A stretch of DNA of 64,000 nt. Origin: Vreelandella sp031769195. Its GTDB lineage: Bacteria > Pseudomonadota > Gammaproteobacteria > Pseudomonadales > Halomonadaceae. This document shows, in pieces, positions 1 through 8,672 of the stretch. Numbering within the stretch: position 1 is the stretch's first letter; each line of letters begins with the position of its first letter. The stretch spans positions 124,001 through 188,000 of the forward strand of contig NZ_JAVHNP010000004.1 in the NCBI RefSeq assembly GCF_031769195.1, given 5' to 3'. The notes below the pieces were generated by a model that did not search any database, had not been told where the DNA came from, and worked only from the letters and a program-made list of their open reading frames with translations. The position numbers and the translations under genes are program-made.

Positions 1-480
1 CGCCATACTGGCCGCCCCGCGAGCGTTTACCCTGCCACGCGTCAGCACTGCCAATAGCCAACCCGCAAGCCCCGCCGTTGCCAACATGGCCGCCAGCCCT
101 AAAGGCCCGCGTGTGGCCGCAATCAAAGTGGGCATGGGCGCAAAGGCATTCGCCAGCCAAAAGGTGACCCACAGCCCGGCCACGGCCGCTAAGGTGTGGA
201 TCAGCGCACGATACTTTTTCGTGCCTCGGCGCACTAGCAGTGCGGCGGCTAACTGTGACATGGCAAACCCAGGCAGCAGTACGGCTGCATAAATAGGCGC
301 AAAGTGAATGAGATCTTGCCCTGTGGTCGACGCTCTTACGCTGAGCGGGATGGCCACGCCTAACGCTTGCAGTGCCGCCAAATTGATCTGTGTTTGCACC
401 ACACTCCCCAGGATAACGCCTGCTAATAAAGCGATGAAAAAACGCAGCACTCGCGCGCCAACGCTGAGCGGTTGGGTCAT
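1..480 (-). CDS. Partial multi-pass membrane protein, C-terminus outside the window
   Basis: The frame is open from an ATG at 478-480 (complement) to the window edge, giving 160 visible codons. A GAGGTG ribosome site lies just upstream of the start. The visible part has four hydrophobic segments (about residues 11-31, 61-83, 92-111 and 127-147) joined by short loops, one of them basic (RRGTKK near residue 84). It therefore looks like a small inner-membrane protein with an even number of spans. I do not recognise the family. It is divergent from the phosphodiesterase gene with about 200 bp between the two starts, which hold no motif I can name. The short plus-strand frames overlapping it look like shadows. 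Confidence 0.7.
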   Translation of the reverse strand, partial: MTQPLSVGARVLRFFIALLAGVILGSVVQTQINLAALQALGVAIPLSVRASTTGQDLIHFAPIYAAVLLPGFAMSQLAAALLVRRGTKKYRALIHTLAAVAGLWVTFWLANAFAPMPTLIAATRGPLGLAAMLATAGLAGWLLAVLTRGRVNARGAASMA

Positions 481-680
481 AACTCACCTCTTAATCGTTC
501 TTTTAGATAACGCTACTCAGCACCCTAAAACATTCGGGGATGTTTGGGCGCTTTTTCTTTTATCGCCATTAGCTTAACGGCAATCGCACTCTCCTCCACC
601 GACTCTTCGTGCGTTTGTCATGTGGGGCAGGTAAGGTCATTGAATGTCTGTTTCTTCATGATTCGTTTCAAGGAGTGTTT

Positions 681-1661
681 ATGTCGCGCTACTCACTGTT
701 CACCGCTTTGTTGATCACCCCGCTGGCGCTGGCGGGCACCGCTGCGATGGCAGCAAGCGAGACCCCGTTGATGCAGCAGCGTGAAGAGTTAAACACTTTT
801 CAGGTGATTGCCCACCGTGGCGCCAGTGGGCACGCACCTGAAAGCTCGCTAGCGGCCTACGAGCTTGCTCACCGTTGGGGCGTGGACTATTTAGAGCTAG
901 ATGCGCAGCTTAGTGCCGATGGCGAAGTGGTGATATTCCACGATAGCACCCTTGAGCGCACCAGCGATGGTGAAGGGCATATTAACGATTACACCCTGGC
1001 CGAGTTAAAGGCCTTAGATACCGGCAGCTGGTTCCACGAGGCCCATCCGGCAATAGAGGCAGATTTCGAGGGCACACCGATCTTAACGCTCAACGAGTTG
1101 TTTGATCACTTTGGTCACACCACCCGTTACTACATTGAAACAAAATCACCGAACCTGAACCCTGGCTTAGAAGAGGCCTTGGTGGAGCGCCTTGAAGCCT
1201 ACGACATGATTGAACAAGGTCGAGTACTGGTGCAGTCGTTTGATCAGGAGAGTCTGCATAAAGTCCACGCGCTAAATCCTAACGTGCCCTTAATTCAACT
1301 GCTGTGGTACTCCCCCAGCGAGCAAGACAGCACCCGCTTGACGGAGTGGAATAACACCACACCCGGAGCCGATGCTATTCGCGATGCGGATTTCCGCCGT
1401 ATGGCGGAATACGCCGTGGGTATAGGCACGAATGCGACTCACCAAGGAACGCCCGTTATCAATGCGGCGTTTATTCGCCAAGCGCAAGAGAACGGCCTGC
1501 CAGTGCACGTGTACACTATTAACGAACCCGTAGAGATGACGCGCTTAATAACGCTAGGTGTGAATGGCCTGTTTACCGACTACCCAGACCGCCTGCTAGA
1601 GCGTGTCAGCGAGTCAGTCAAAAGAGTTAATGACACCGTTGATAGGGACTCACGCAAATGA
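681..1661 (+). CDS. Secreted glycerophosphodiester phosphodiesterase
   Basis: This enzyme hydrolyses glycerophosphodiesters to sn-glycerol 3-phosphate and an alcohol. The 326-residue product starts with a Sec signal peptide (basic MSRY, hydrophobic stretch, cleavage after AMA near residue 24), so it should act in the periplasm like GlpQ. GDPD family residues are clear: HRG at 45-47, E54, the metal-binding ELD at 72-74, and HD at 87-88. The open frame extends upstream to 609, but the ATG at 681 follows AAGGAG by a good distance and is the one that exposes the signal peptide. It stands alone; the next gene is 220 bp away. Its placement beside a PstS-like gene could suggest phosphorus scavenging, but I see no convincing Pho box. 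Confidence 0.9.
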   Translation: MSRYSLFTALLITPLALAGTAAMAASETPLMQQREELNTFQVIAHRGASGHAPESSLAAYELAHRWGVDYLELDAQLSADGEVVIFHDSTLERTSDGEGHINDYTLAELKALDTGSWFHEAHPAIEADFEGTPILTLNELFDHFGHTTRYYIETKSPNLNPGLEEALVERLEAYDMIEQGRVLVQSFDQESLHKVHALNPNVPLIQLLWYSPSEQDSTRLTEWNNTTPGADAIRDADFRRMAEYAVGIGTNATHQGTPVINAAFIRQAQENGLPVHVYTINEPVEMTRLITLGVNGLFTDYPDRLLERVSESVKRVNDTVDRDSRK

Positions 1662-1881
1662 GTGGAAGGTGTTGTAAGTTGCTTTTAGACATTGGTAAGC
1701 CTTTGCCATATTTTTGTAGTTTGCGTTACTTAGAAAAGCCGATAAGCTCTTTGATCTTACCCATCTTTTTTGATGGTGGCCGCAAGGGAGAAACGTCATT
1801 TACTCATTCACAGCTGACGTGTGGGAAACACCTACATGGTGCATGAACCTGACGTTCTGCAAGCTAAGGCACCCCTGAGCA

Positions 1882-2349
1882 ATGGCGCTTAAATGGCCGT
1901 ATCGCACGCTCGTGAGCGCTGTAACGACAGCGCTCACGATGCTTGCCCTACTTTCCAACACCGCAGTAGCACAGACCGCCGTATCAGCAAATACGATTGT
2001 TTTGGTTGCTCATCCTTCAGTGGGAGCACAGGCGATTAACCGGGACACGACGCGAGCCATGTTTGCAATGCGTCAACGCACGTGGCCTAACGGCCAAGCC
2101 GCGCAGATATTTGTGCTGCCAAACCGGGACCCCGTGCATACCCGCTTCGCCAAAGAGCAACTGGGCGTGTACCCCCATCAGCTGCAATTGGCATGGGACA
2201 GAATGGTGTTTTCCGGCATGGGGCAAGCCCCTAACCGAGTACGCAACCAAGAGGAGATGCGCGAGCAGGTCGCTGGCACTCCTGGCGCACTGGGTTACCT
2301 TGAAAGGGAGTACCTGGATGAAAGCGTTCGTGTTATTTCAATGGAGTGA
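1882..2349 (+). CDS. Small PstS-like periplasmic substrate-binding protein
   Basis: The 155-residue product has an N-terminal signal peptide (cleavage after AVA near residue 30) followed by a single compact domain that resembles one lobe of the phosphate-binding PstS/PBP type-II family: it opens with a strand and a Ser-rich stretch, then DTTRAMF and the WPNGQ motif typical of these short proteins. It is about half the length of a true PstS, and no pst permease or ATPase genes are in view, so transport of phosphate is unlikely. Its stop overlaps the start of the porin gene by 32 bp, and a GGDEF-EAL gene follows. Short PstS-like proteins beside c-di-GMP genes are plausibly sensory; that role here is inference. 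Confidence 0.75.
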   Translation: MALKWPYRTLVSAVTTALTMLALLSNTAVAQTAVSANTIVLVAHPSVGAQAINRDTTRAMFAMRQRTWPNGQAAQIFVLPNRDPVHTRFAKEQLGVYPHQLQLAWDRMVFSGMGQAPNRVRNQEEMREQVAGTPGALGYLEREYLDESVRVISME

Positions 2350-3526
2350 AAACCGCACGCCAACACGGTGGTTAACGGCAGGGCTATTAGCGCTGTTACC
2401 CATCACAGCCTATGCGGATAATCCACGCGACACCCTTCAGGTACATGGCTTTTTGAGCCAAGCGCTGGTGATCACTGATCACAATAATTTTTTTGGCACC
2501 AGCAGTGAGAACGCAGGCAGCCTGGAGTATACCGAGCTTGGTCTCAACGCCTCGTTTCGGCCTCACCGCAAAGTATTGGTGGCCGCCCAAGTGCTCAGCC
2601 GCCGCGCCGGTGGCGAAACCAGCGATGCCGAACCCACCCTAGATTACGGCGTCATCGACTATCAAATGACCTCTAACCCTTCCCGTACGCTTGGGGTACA
2701 GGTAGGCCGTTTTAAAAACCCTTTTGGGCTTTACAACCAAACCCGCGATGTCGCCTTTACACGTCCAAGCATTCTGCTGCCGCAATCTATTTACTTTGAC
2801 CGCACCCGAGCGCTAGGCCTGGCGGCCGATGGCGTGAACGTCTATTGGGAAGAGCATACCTCTGCCGGTACGCTGCGCTTTCGCAGCGGCCTTGGCCAGC
2901 CACAAACAGGGGCTGAGCTCACACGCCAGCTGTTTAATGGACGTTCCAGCGATGTCACTACGTCTGAACCTTCCGCCATTGCACAGCTGCTGTTTGAGGA
3001 TTCTACCGGCCAGTGGGTCGCAGCACTCAGTACTGCCACGGTTAACCTGGAAACCTCACTAGGTGGCAATGACGCCGACTTCGAATTTCAGCCTTGGATT
3101 GCGTCATTGCAGTACAACGCAGAGCACTGGAACCTCACCGCAGAGTATGCGCTGCGGCAGCAGGCGCTGAACGGCGACAACTTACCTAGAACGTTCGATA
3201 TTACTGGTGAAAGCTGGTACGTGCAGTATCAGCGCCGTTTTACCCCTTCTTGGAGCGGCATGGTACGTTTCGACCGACTGATCAACGACACCGATGACCG
3301 CACAGGCCAGCGCTACGAACAAAGTGGCCTCGGCCCTGCCTACTCACAGTTTGCCGACGACCTGACGCTGGGGGTGCAGTGGATGCCTACCTCGCGGCTG
3401 ATGCTGGCAGGGGAGTATCACATCGTTGACGGCACCGGCTGGCTACCGACACAAGACAACCCAGATGCGAGGGAGACCCGCCAACACTGGAACATGCTGC
3501 TTTTTCAACTTTCGCTGCGCTTTTAA
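2318..3526 (+). CDS. Outer-membrane porin-like beta-barrel protein
   Basis: The 402-residue product carries a signal peptide ending AYA near residue 33 and then alternating amphipathic strands with aromatic girdles. Its last residue is phenylalanine in a LSLRF ending, the usual BAM recognition signal of outer-membrane barrels. VGRFKNPFGLYN near residue 130 is typical of short-chain porins of the OprO/P or carbohydrate-porin type. The open frame runs upstream to 1997, but the ATG at 2318 follows AAGGGAG by seven bases and gives the signal peptide, so I place the start there. It overlaps the preceding gene by 32 bp, which suggests translational coupling. Substrate is unknown. Confidence 0.8.
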   Translation: MKAFVLFQWSENRTPTRWLTAGLLALLPITAYADNPRDTLQVHGFLSQALVITDHNNFFGTSSENAGSLEYTELGLNASFRPHRKVLVAAQVLSRRAGGETSDAEPTLDYGVIDYQMTSNPSRTLGVQVGRFKNPFGLYNQTRDVAFTRPSILLPQSIYFDRTRALGLAADGVNVYWEEHTSAGTLRFRSGLGQPQTGAELTRQLFNGRSSDVTTSEPSAIAQLLFEDSTGQWVAALSTATVNLETSLGGNDADFEFQPWIASLQYNAEHWNLTAEYALRQQALNGDNLPRTFDITGESWYVQYQRRFTPSWSGMVRFDRLINDTDDRTGQRYEQSGLGPAYSQFADDLTLGVQWMPTSRLMLAGEYHIVDGTGWLPTQDNPDARETRQHWNMLLFQLSLRF

Positions 3527-3551
3527 CCTCTTGACCTGATCGGGATATGCC

Positions 3552-6419
3552 GTGATGAATCGGTTCTCACCATTACCAGCACGTCATCGGTTGAGCTTAG
3601 CTTGGCGAGTCACTGCGCTTAGCAGCCTGCTGCTGTTTATACTCGTCGCGCTGTTTATTTGGTTTGGGCATCACCACCTGACGCAGCAATTTGAAAATAG
3701 CCGCATGGCCCACCACGAGCGCCAACAGCGAGAAATTCGCCAGGCGATGCAGCGTTCCGCCGACAATTTACGCCAGTTGGCAAGCTTAACGGCATCATCC
3801 AGCGCCCTGGGCATAGCCCTTGCCCAGGGCGACACCTTCGCCATCGACAGTACGCTGCGTTCGCAATGGCCCTCTTTACAGCTTGAAGCGGGGGTTGATG
3901 AAGTCTTTGTGTTTGATACCCAAGGGCGACAGCTTGGCCTGTCTGATGGCTCTCAACCCATTGATGAACTGCCCATCCAGGGTTGGATTAATGATGTGCT
4001 CGCCCGTGAAGCGCCCATTACCACGCTACGCTGTGGGTTGAACTGCCAGCAGTACGCGGCGGTGCCGATTCTGATGCAGGGTGGCAGCATTGGTATGGTG
4101 GTACTGTCACGCTCGCTTGCCGATGTGACCCGTGAAGCCAAAGAGGTATCGGGTAGCGAAATTGCGCTGATGGTGACAGGTTATACGGGTACCGCTACTC
4201 TGGATGTCGCCCGCCGATTACCGGAATGGAACGGTCATCTGGTGGCCTTAACCAACAGAGATGCCACCCTGCCCTTGCTGGAACGCGCCTCTCACATAGC
4301 GCCTATTTTCACCCTGGCCGACAGGCCGCTAAGCCTCCCCTATGCCGGGCGCTATTTAGAGCTCAGCGCGGTGTATATGGAAGATGACGCCGATTGGCGC
4401 AGTACCGGCTACTTTCTCCTCATTTCTGATGTCACAACGCAAACGGTGGCTATCCAAAACGCCACTAATACGCTGCTGGTACTGGGCGTGGTGGGCTGGC
4501 TGGCGGCGGAATTGCTGCTGCTCGCCATTCTACTGGGGCCCATGGCAAGGCTGCGGCGGGTCGCGGCTCTGCTGCCCGCGCTAGCAAGAGGTGACTTTAC
4601 TGGGGTAAGAGCGAAGCTGCCGCAGCAAACGCCACGTCTCTCAAATGAAATCGATGTGCTGGAGAGCGCCACGCGCACCCTGGCCAACCAGCTAGAACAC
4701 CTTGAAACCAGCGTGACCGTGCATAGCAGCCAGTTAGCCGAACGCATTGATGAGCTGGCAAGAGAGAGAGACTTTGTGAATAGCCTGCTGGATACCGCCC
4801 AGGTGTTTATTGTGGTGCACAGTAGCGATGGGCGTATTCAACGGGTGAATGCCTACACGCGAAGCCGCCTCGCTCTCAAAGATAGCGCACTTATTGGCCG
4901 TTACTTTGACGATATTTTCGATCAAGCGCCCCCGGCAGGGTTGCCCTTGGCCAGCCGCTTCATCACTAAAGAGGGCGTCCCTTCTGCGCCGCTCCACACG
5001 CCCCAGCAAGAAGAGAAAATACTGCAAACGGCAGATAAGCGCTGCTGTACCGTAGCGTGGTATCACTCCACTTTACCGGCTAACTCACGCGAACAGGCAT
5101 TACGTATCTCAGTGGGGTTGGATATTACCGAACGTAAAGCCGCAGAAGAGCGACTGACTTGGCTTGCCGAACGTGACCCGCTCACCGAGCTGTTTAACCG
5201 CCGCTACTTCCAAGATGCGCTGCAAATTGCTCTGCTGCACAACAGCGAAGGGGCCATTGTGCTGCTGGATTTGGACCAGTTTAAAGAGATTAACGAGCTA
5301 AGCGGCCACCACGTAGGCGACCACCTGCTGCGGGAAGTGGCTGAGACCCTCTTTCTAAACCTGGGCCAGCGCAGCATCATTGCTAGGTTGGGCGGTGATG
5401 AATTTGCGCTGCTGCTGGAAGGGGTCACAAGCGAGCAGGCCATCAGCATTGCTGGCTATATTAGCCAACTGCTTAGTGGTATCGGGTTTCAGTCGACAGG
5501 TCGAAAACATCATATCTCTGCCAGTATGGGCATTGCGCTCTTCCCCAACCATGGGCGCACCTCCGCCGACCTGCTCGCCAGCGCCGATATGGCCATGTAT
5601 AAAGCCAAAGAGAGCACCCACCAGCGTTGGTATTTGCTATCTCAAGCGGAAAACGCCAAAGATGAGTTACAAGATCGTGTTTACTGGGTTGAGCAGCTCC
5701 ATAATGCGCTGGAAAACGATAGCTTTGAGCTGATGCTACAGCCCATTGTGCGGTTGTCAGACCAAGATATTAAGCACTACGAAGTGCTGCTGAGACTTCG
5801 TCATCCTGATGGCAGCCTTATTGCGCCACAGCAGTTTATTGCCATTGCTGAACAGAGCGGATTAGTGGTGCCACTGGACCGCTGGGTAATCAAACACAGC
5901 CTGCAAGCGCTCAGTACGCTGCAAGATCGCGGGATTTCATTGGCGGTCAATTTATCTGGGCAGTCGCTACACGATTTGGAGCTAAAGCAGTACTTAACCG
6001 ACGAGCTGCAACGCAGCGGCGCCGACCCGCACCACTTAATTCTCGAAGTCACCGAAACCGCCGCCATTACCGACTTCTCAACCGCACGCAACGTGCTGCA
6101 AACGGTGCGCGACCTGGGCTGCCGCACGGCGCTGGATGACTTTGGTATCGGGTTCAGCAGCTTTCACTATTTGGGTCAGCTGCCGGTGGATTACATCAAA
6201 ATTGATGGCTCGTTTATTCGTAGTTTGCTGATTAACCCCGACAGCCACACCATTGTGAAAGCCATTGCTGATATTGCTAAAGGGTTCGGCAAACAGACCA
6301 TTGCTGAATTTGTCGACCAAGCAGCGTTAATGCCTATTATTCAAGAGTACGGCATCACCTACGGCCAAGGATTTTACTTAGGAAAACCACAACCCCTCGC
6401 ACAGCTACTGGAAGGATGA
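3552..6419 (+). CDS. Membrane GGDEF-EAL c-di-GMP enzyme with periplasmic sensor and PAS domain
   Basis: The 955-residue protein has a transmembrane segment at about 17-40, a periplasmic sensor region of about 265 residues containing a CGLNC pair, a second transmembrane segment at about 307-329, a HAMP-like linker, a PAS domain, a GGDEF domain (intact GGDEF at 614-618, no RxxD inhibitory site before it) and an EAL domain. In the EAL domain the signature reads EVLLR from E744, and the NLSGQ, EVTET, DDFG, K of YIKIDG and AEF motifs are retained, so phosphodiesterase activity is likely. GGDEF synthase activity is also possible. The start may be GTG 3552 or ATG 3555. It follows the porin gene by 25 bp and precedes the acyltransferase by 3 bp, so one operon is likely. 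Confidence 0.9.
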   Translation: MMNRFSPLPARHRLSLAWRVTALSSLLLFILVALFIWFGHHHLTQQFENSRMAHHERQQREIRQAMQRSADNLRQLASLTASSSALGIALAQGDTFAIDSTLRSQWPSLQLEAGVDEVFVFDTQGRQLGLSDGSQPIDELPIQGWINDVLAREAPITTLRCGLNCQQYAAVPILMQGGSIGMVVLSRSLADVTREAKEVSGSEIALMVTGYTGTATLDVARRLPEWNGHLVALTNRDATLPLLERASHIAPIFTLADRPLSLPYAGRYLELSAVYMEDDADWRSTGYFLLISDVTTQTVAIQNATNTLLVLGVVGWLAAELLLLAILLGPMARLRRVAALLPALARGDFTGVRAKLPQQTPRLSNEIDVLESATRTLANQLEHLETSVTVHSSQLAERIDELARERDFVNSLLDTAQVFIVVHSSDGRIQRVNAYTRSRLALKDSALIGRYFDDIFDQAPPAGLPLASRFITKEGVPSAPLHTPQQEEKILQTADKRCCTVAWYHSTLPANSREQALRISVGLDITERKAAEERLTWLAERDPLTELFNRRYFQDALQIALLHNSEGAIVLLDLDQFKEINELSGHHVGDHLLREVAETLFLNLGQRSIIARLGGDEFALLLEGVTSEQAISIAGYISQLLSGIGFQSTGRKHHISASMGIALFPNHGRTSADLLASADMAMYKAKESTHQRWYLLSQAENAKDELQDRVYWVEQLHNALENDSFELMLQPIVRLSDQDIKHYEVLLRLRHPDGSLIAPQQFIAIAEQSGLVVPLDRWVIKHSLQALSTLQDRGISLAVNLSGQSLHDLELKQYLTDELQRSGADPHHLILEVTETAAITDFSTARNVLQTVRDLGCRTALDDFGIGFSSFHYLGQLPVDYIKIDGSFIRSLLINPDSHTIVKAIADIAKGFGKQTIAEFVDQAALMPIIQEYGITYGQGFYLGKPQPLAQLLEG

Positions 6420-6422
6420 ACG

Positions 6423-7250
6423 ATGGTGATAACGACAATAACCCCACCCATTACCACTCCAGAAATACTTGCCGACACCACGTTTAGCCCGACATTCTTT
6501 AACGACCATTTTCGCTTAATTCTTGCCCAAACCACCGATGAGCAGCACCGAGCCTTTGCCCTGCGCCACGCGGTGTTTATTGAAGAGTTGAATTACGATA
6601 TTGGCACGTCCAGCACACTGAACTTGGAACACGACGAGCACGACCAGCACTCGCTATTGTGTTTGCTCCACCATAAAGCCACCGGCATTGATCTTGGCTG
6701 TGTGCGAGTGGTGCTGATTGATACGTTCGCAAAGCGACAAGAGCGCGGCCTACCGTTAGAGGATTACTATGCGTCTCACTTATTCATGCCCGAGACGCAC
6801 CCAAGCTACTTTCCCGTCAATACGGTGTGCGAAGTGTCTCGGTTAGCCGTTCACCCCACCGCCCGGAAAAAGCCTAAAGATTTTCACCGCGCCGATAGTC
6901 AAAGCCCTGATAGTCAAAGCCTCGATATACAAAGCCCGTATGACAGCATCAAAGAGAGCCCCGCGTTATTGAGCCTTAGCCTATTTCTGGCGGCAACGGC
7001 CTTGGTGGGGCTTAGCCAGCGCTATCACGTATTTGCGATGTTAGAGCCGCGCTTTAGCCGCTTGCTTAAGGCTTCAGGCCTGCACTTTCATCAGGTAGGT
7101 GGCGTTATTAATTACTGCGGCAGCCGGGCACCTTACTATATTGATCAGCGGGTGGCAGAAGAGAGTCTGCCGATAAAAATCAAACCGCTGTATCACACCA
7201 TCAAAGGCCAGTTGGAAGCACAGCTGCCGCCCACATCTTCCCTTCATTAG
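6423..7250 (+). CDS. PEP-CTERM/exosortase-type acyltransferase with autoinducer-synthase fold
   Basis: The 275-residue protein matches the GNAT-like acyltransferase family linked to PEP-CTERM/exosortase systems, related to N-acyl amino acid and acyl-homoserine lactone synthases. LuxI-type residues can be placed: R48 and F52 in LRHAVFIEE, D59, an acidic pair D71/D74, R95 in GCVRVVL, and E137/R140 in CEVSRLAV. It probably transfers an acyl chain from an acyl carrier protein or CoA to a small amine; substrate and product are unknown. A low-complexity linker (residues 158-172) of three five-residue repeats interrupts the domain. It starts 3 bp after the GGDEF-EAL stop with GGAAGG as ribosome site. 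No exosortase or PEP-CTERM target gene is in the window. Confidence 0.85.
   Translation: MVITTITPPITTPEILADTTFSPTFFNDHFRLILAQTTDEQHRAFALRHAVFIEELNYDIGTSSTLNLEHDEHDQHSLLCLLHHKATGIDLGCVRVVLIDTFAKRQERGLPLEDYYASHLFMPETHPSYFPVNTVCEVSRLAVHPTARKKPKDFHRADSQSPDSQSLDIQSPYDSIKESPALLSLSLFLAATALVGLSQRYHVFAMLEPRFSRLLKASGLHFHQVGGVINYCGSRAPYYIDQRVAEESLPIKIKPLYHTIKGQLEAQLPPTSSLH
6894..6938 (+). repeat. Three in-frame 15-bp tandem repeats in the acyltransferase gene
   Basis: Three consecutive 15-bp units encode DSQSP, DSQSL and DIQSP at residues 158-172. The first two units are nearly identical and the third has diverged. Being a multiple of three, copy-number change would lengthen or shorten the linker without breaking the frame. 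Confidence 0.85.
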
Positions 7251-7253
7251 TGA

Positions 7254-7895
7254 CTAAGCGGCAGGCGTTACCGGCCTTGAGGTCATAAAGTCCTGTGGGG
7301 AAACGCTGGCGAATTTCTCAACAAAGAACACCAGCGTTTCAGGATGCCGGAAGCGACGCTCAAAGGTTTCCTGACGGCTTTCGTAACGACGCGTGACGGT
7401 GGCCTTGTATTCACTGCCGACCTTCGCCACGTTGACGCTGTTTTCATGCCCTGGTTCACGGTGCACCGCCGTAACCGTGGACTGTTTTTCAAGCAGCGCC
7501 GCTAACTGATATGCCGCCGCCCGCTCCTCTTCGGTGGCCCACAGAGGTTGGTCGCGGTTGCCGTAGTGGTAGAGCAGTATCGCCAAGAGCATGGCAAAGA
7601 TGCTGCTGGTGAGCATCCAGGTAAGCACTACCCCAGACACAGGCATGGTGAGCATCACCACCAGTTGCAGCAGGCTGCCGACCACAAATACCCCCGCCAG
7701 TGGCCGCCACATACGCTGGTTCATCATCCCCCGCTTTAATATATAGCCCCACAGCCCGACCACGCCCAAAACACCAAAAAACAGGTGCGCCATGGCCAAA
7801 GGTGTTCCTCCACCGGAAAACACGGCGACTATCCCCATGACCGGTAGCAGGCTATACAGCCCAGCCAGTAGAACGTAGGCACGCTGAAGGGACAT
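7254..7895 (-). CDS. Four-span membrane protein with cytoplasmic C-terminal domain
   Basis: I do not recognise this 213-residue family. It shows four hydrophobic segments at about residues 7-28, 34-52, 63-85 and 88-110, then a soluble C-terminal half of about 100 residues rich in charged residues (YESRQETFERRFRHPE region). An AAGGAG ribosome site precedes the ATG. It lies 10 bp after the nitroreductase gene on the same strand and its stop sits 3 bp from the stop of the convergent acyltransferase gene. The last gene of the putative channel-nitroreductase operon, its role may be in membrane or redox homeostasis, but nothing in the sequence proves it. Confidence 0.75.
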   Translation of the reverse strand: MSLQRAYVLLAGLYSLLPVMGIVAVFSGGGTPLAMAHLFFGVLGVVGLWGYILKRGMMNQRMWRPLAGVFVVGSLLQLVVMLTMPVSGVVLTWMLTSSIFAMLLAILLYHYGNRDQPLWATEEERAAAYQLAALLEKQSTVTAVHREPGHENSVNVAKVGSEYKATVTRRYESRQETFERRFRHPETLVFFVEKFASVSPQDFMTSRPVTPAA

Positions 7896-7905
7896 AGATG
7901 ACTCC

Positions 7906-8637
7906 TTATTTCATGGTAAAGCCGCGTTTCACCAAGAAATCACGCATATGGGGGCGCAGCTTGCTATCAAACAGAGGGGTTAGGTTGTGCGACCAATCAC
8001 TATTTTTATTACCGCTGCTACGAGATTGATAGTACGCCTGCATGGTGTCATCGAAGGCAGCTACATGGTCGCTATCATCAGTGTAGTAGTCCTCTTTCAG
8101 AATCGCTTCAACGGGCAGGCGCGGTTTTACTTCTGGTTGGTGGTCAGGATAGCCAAGGCACATCCCAAACACGGGGTACACGTGGGCGGGCAGCCGCAAT
8201 AGCTCACTGATGGCGTCCGGGTTGTTACGAATCCCGCCGATATAGCAAATCCCTAAGCCTTCTGACTCGGCGGCCACCGCCACATTTTGCGCCATCAGCG
8301 CAGTATCCACCGTGGCGACGAGCAGTTGCTCGGTCATTCCACGCTCAACGTTGGCACCCGTACGCGCTGACGCCTCTGTAGGGCGCTTCATATCCGCACA
8401 GAACACTAAAAATGCGGCGCTGCTGGCCACATAACCTTGCCCGCCTGCCAACTCGGCAATGGCTTCACGGTTAGCGGGGTCTTTCACATGAATCACCGTG
8501 TATGCCTGCACATGGCTAGACGTGGCTGCCGCCTGCCCCGCTTTGATCAGCTCTAACAGTAGCCCACGGGGAATCTCTTGATCGGTAAATTTACGGATGG
8601 AGCGATGGGAATTGAGTAGTTTGATCACGTCATTCAT
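7906..8637 (-). CDS. nfsA: Oxygen-insensitive NADPH nitroreductase, NfsA type
   Basis: This 243-residue flavoprotein should reduce nitro compounds, quinones or related substrates by two-electron transfer from NADPH through bound FMN. The nitroreductase N-terminal FMN-phosphate motif HRSIRKF (residues 11-17) is present, followed by the TSSHVQAY segment and the central GLGICYIGGIRN motif that is characteristic of NfsA/FRP rather than NfsB. Length matches NfsA (about 240). AGAGG precedes the ATG. It sits between a formate/nitrite-type channel gene (35 bp upstream) and a membrane protein gene (10 bp downstream) on the same strand, so co-transcription is likely. Confidence 0.9.
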   Translation of the reverse strand: MNDVIKLLNSHRSIRKFTDQEIPRGLLLELIKAGQAAATSSHVQAYTVIHVKDPANREAIAELAGGQGYVASSAAFLVFCADMKRPTEASARTGANVERGMTEQLLVATVDTALMAQNVAVAAESEGLGICYIGGIRNNPDAISELLRLPAHVYPVFGMCLGYPDHQPEVKPRLPVEAILKEDYYTDDSDHVAAFDDTMQAYYQSRSSGNKNSDWSHNLTPLFDSKLRPHMRDFLVKRGFTMK

Positions 8638-8672
8638 TACATTAACCTCTTTAGTGCGGCTCTATGGTCAGA

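Noticed and set aside
86..577. Two short plus-strand frames at 86-292 and 308-577
   Set aside because: They lie opposite, or run off the end of, the partial minus-strand membrane gene, whose ribosome site and spans are convincing; they have no recognisable domains.
480..680. Pho box upstream of the phosphodiesterase gene
   Set aside because: TGTCAT-like words occur but not with the required 11-bp period.
1658..1846. 62-codon frame after the phosphodiesterase gene
   Set aside because: Cys- and Phe-rich composition unlike neighbours and no ribosome site; the 1662-1881 gap is better read as leader/promoter DNA for the PstS-like gene.
1662..1881. Possible c-di-GMP riboswitch upstream of the sensor cluster
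   Set aside because: I looked for the conserved GEMM blocks and did not find them; some stems exist but no family match.
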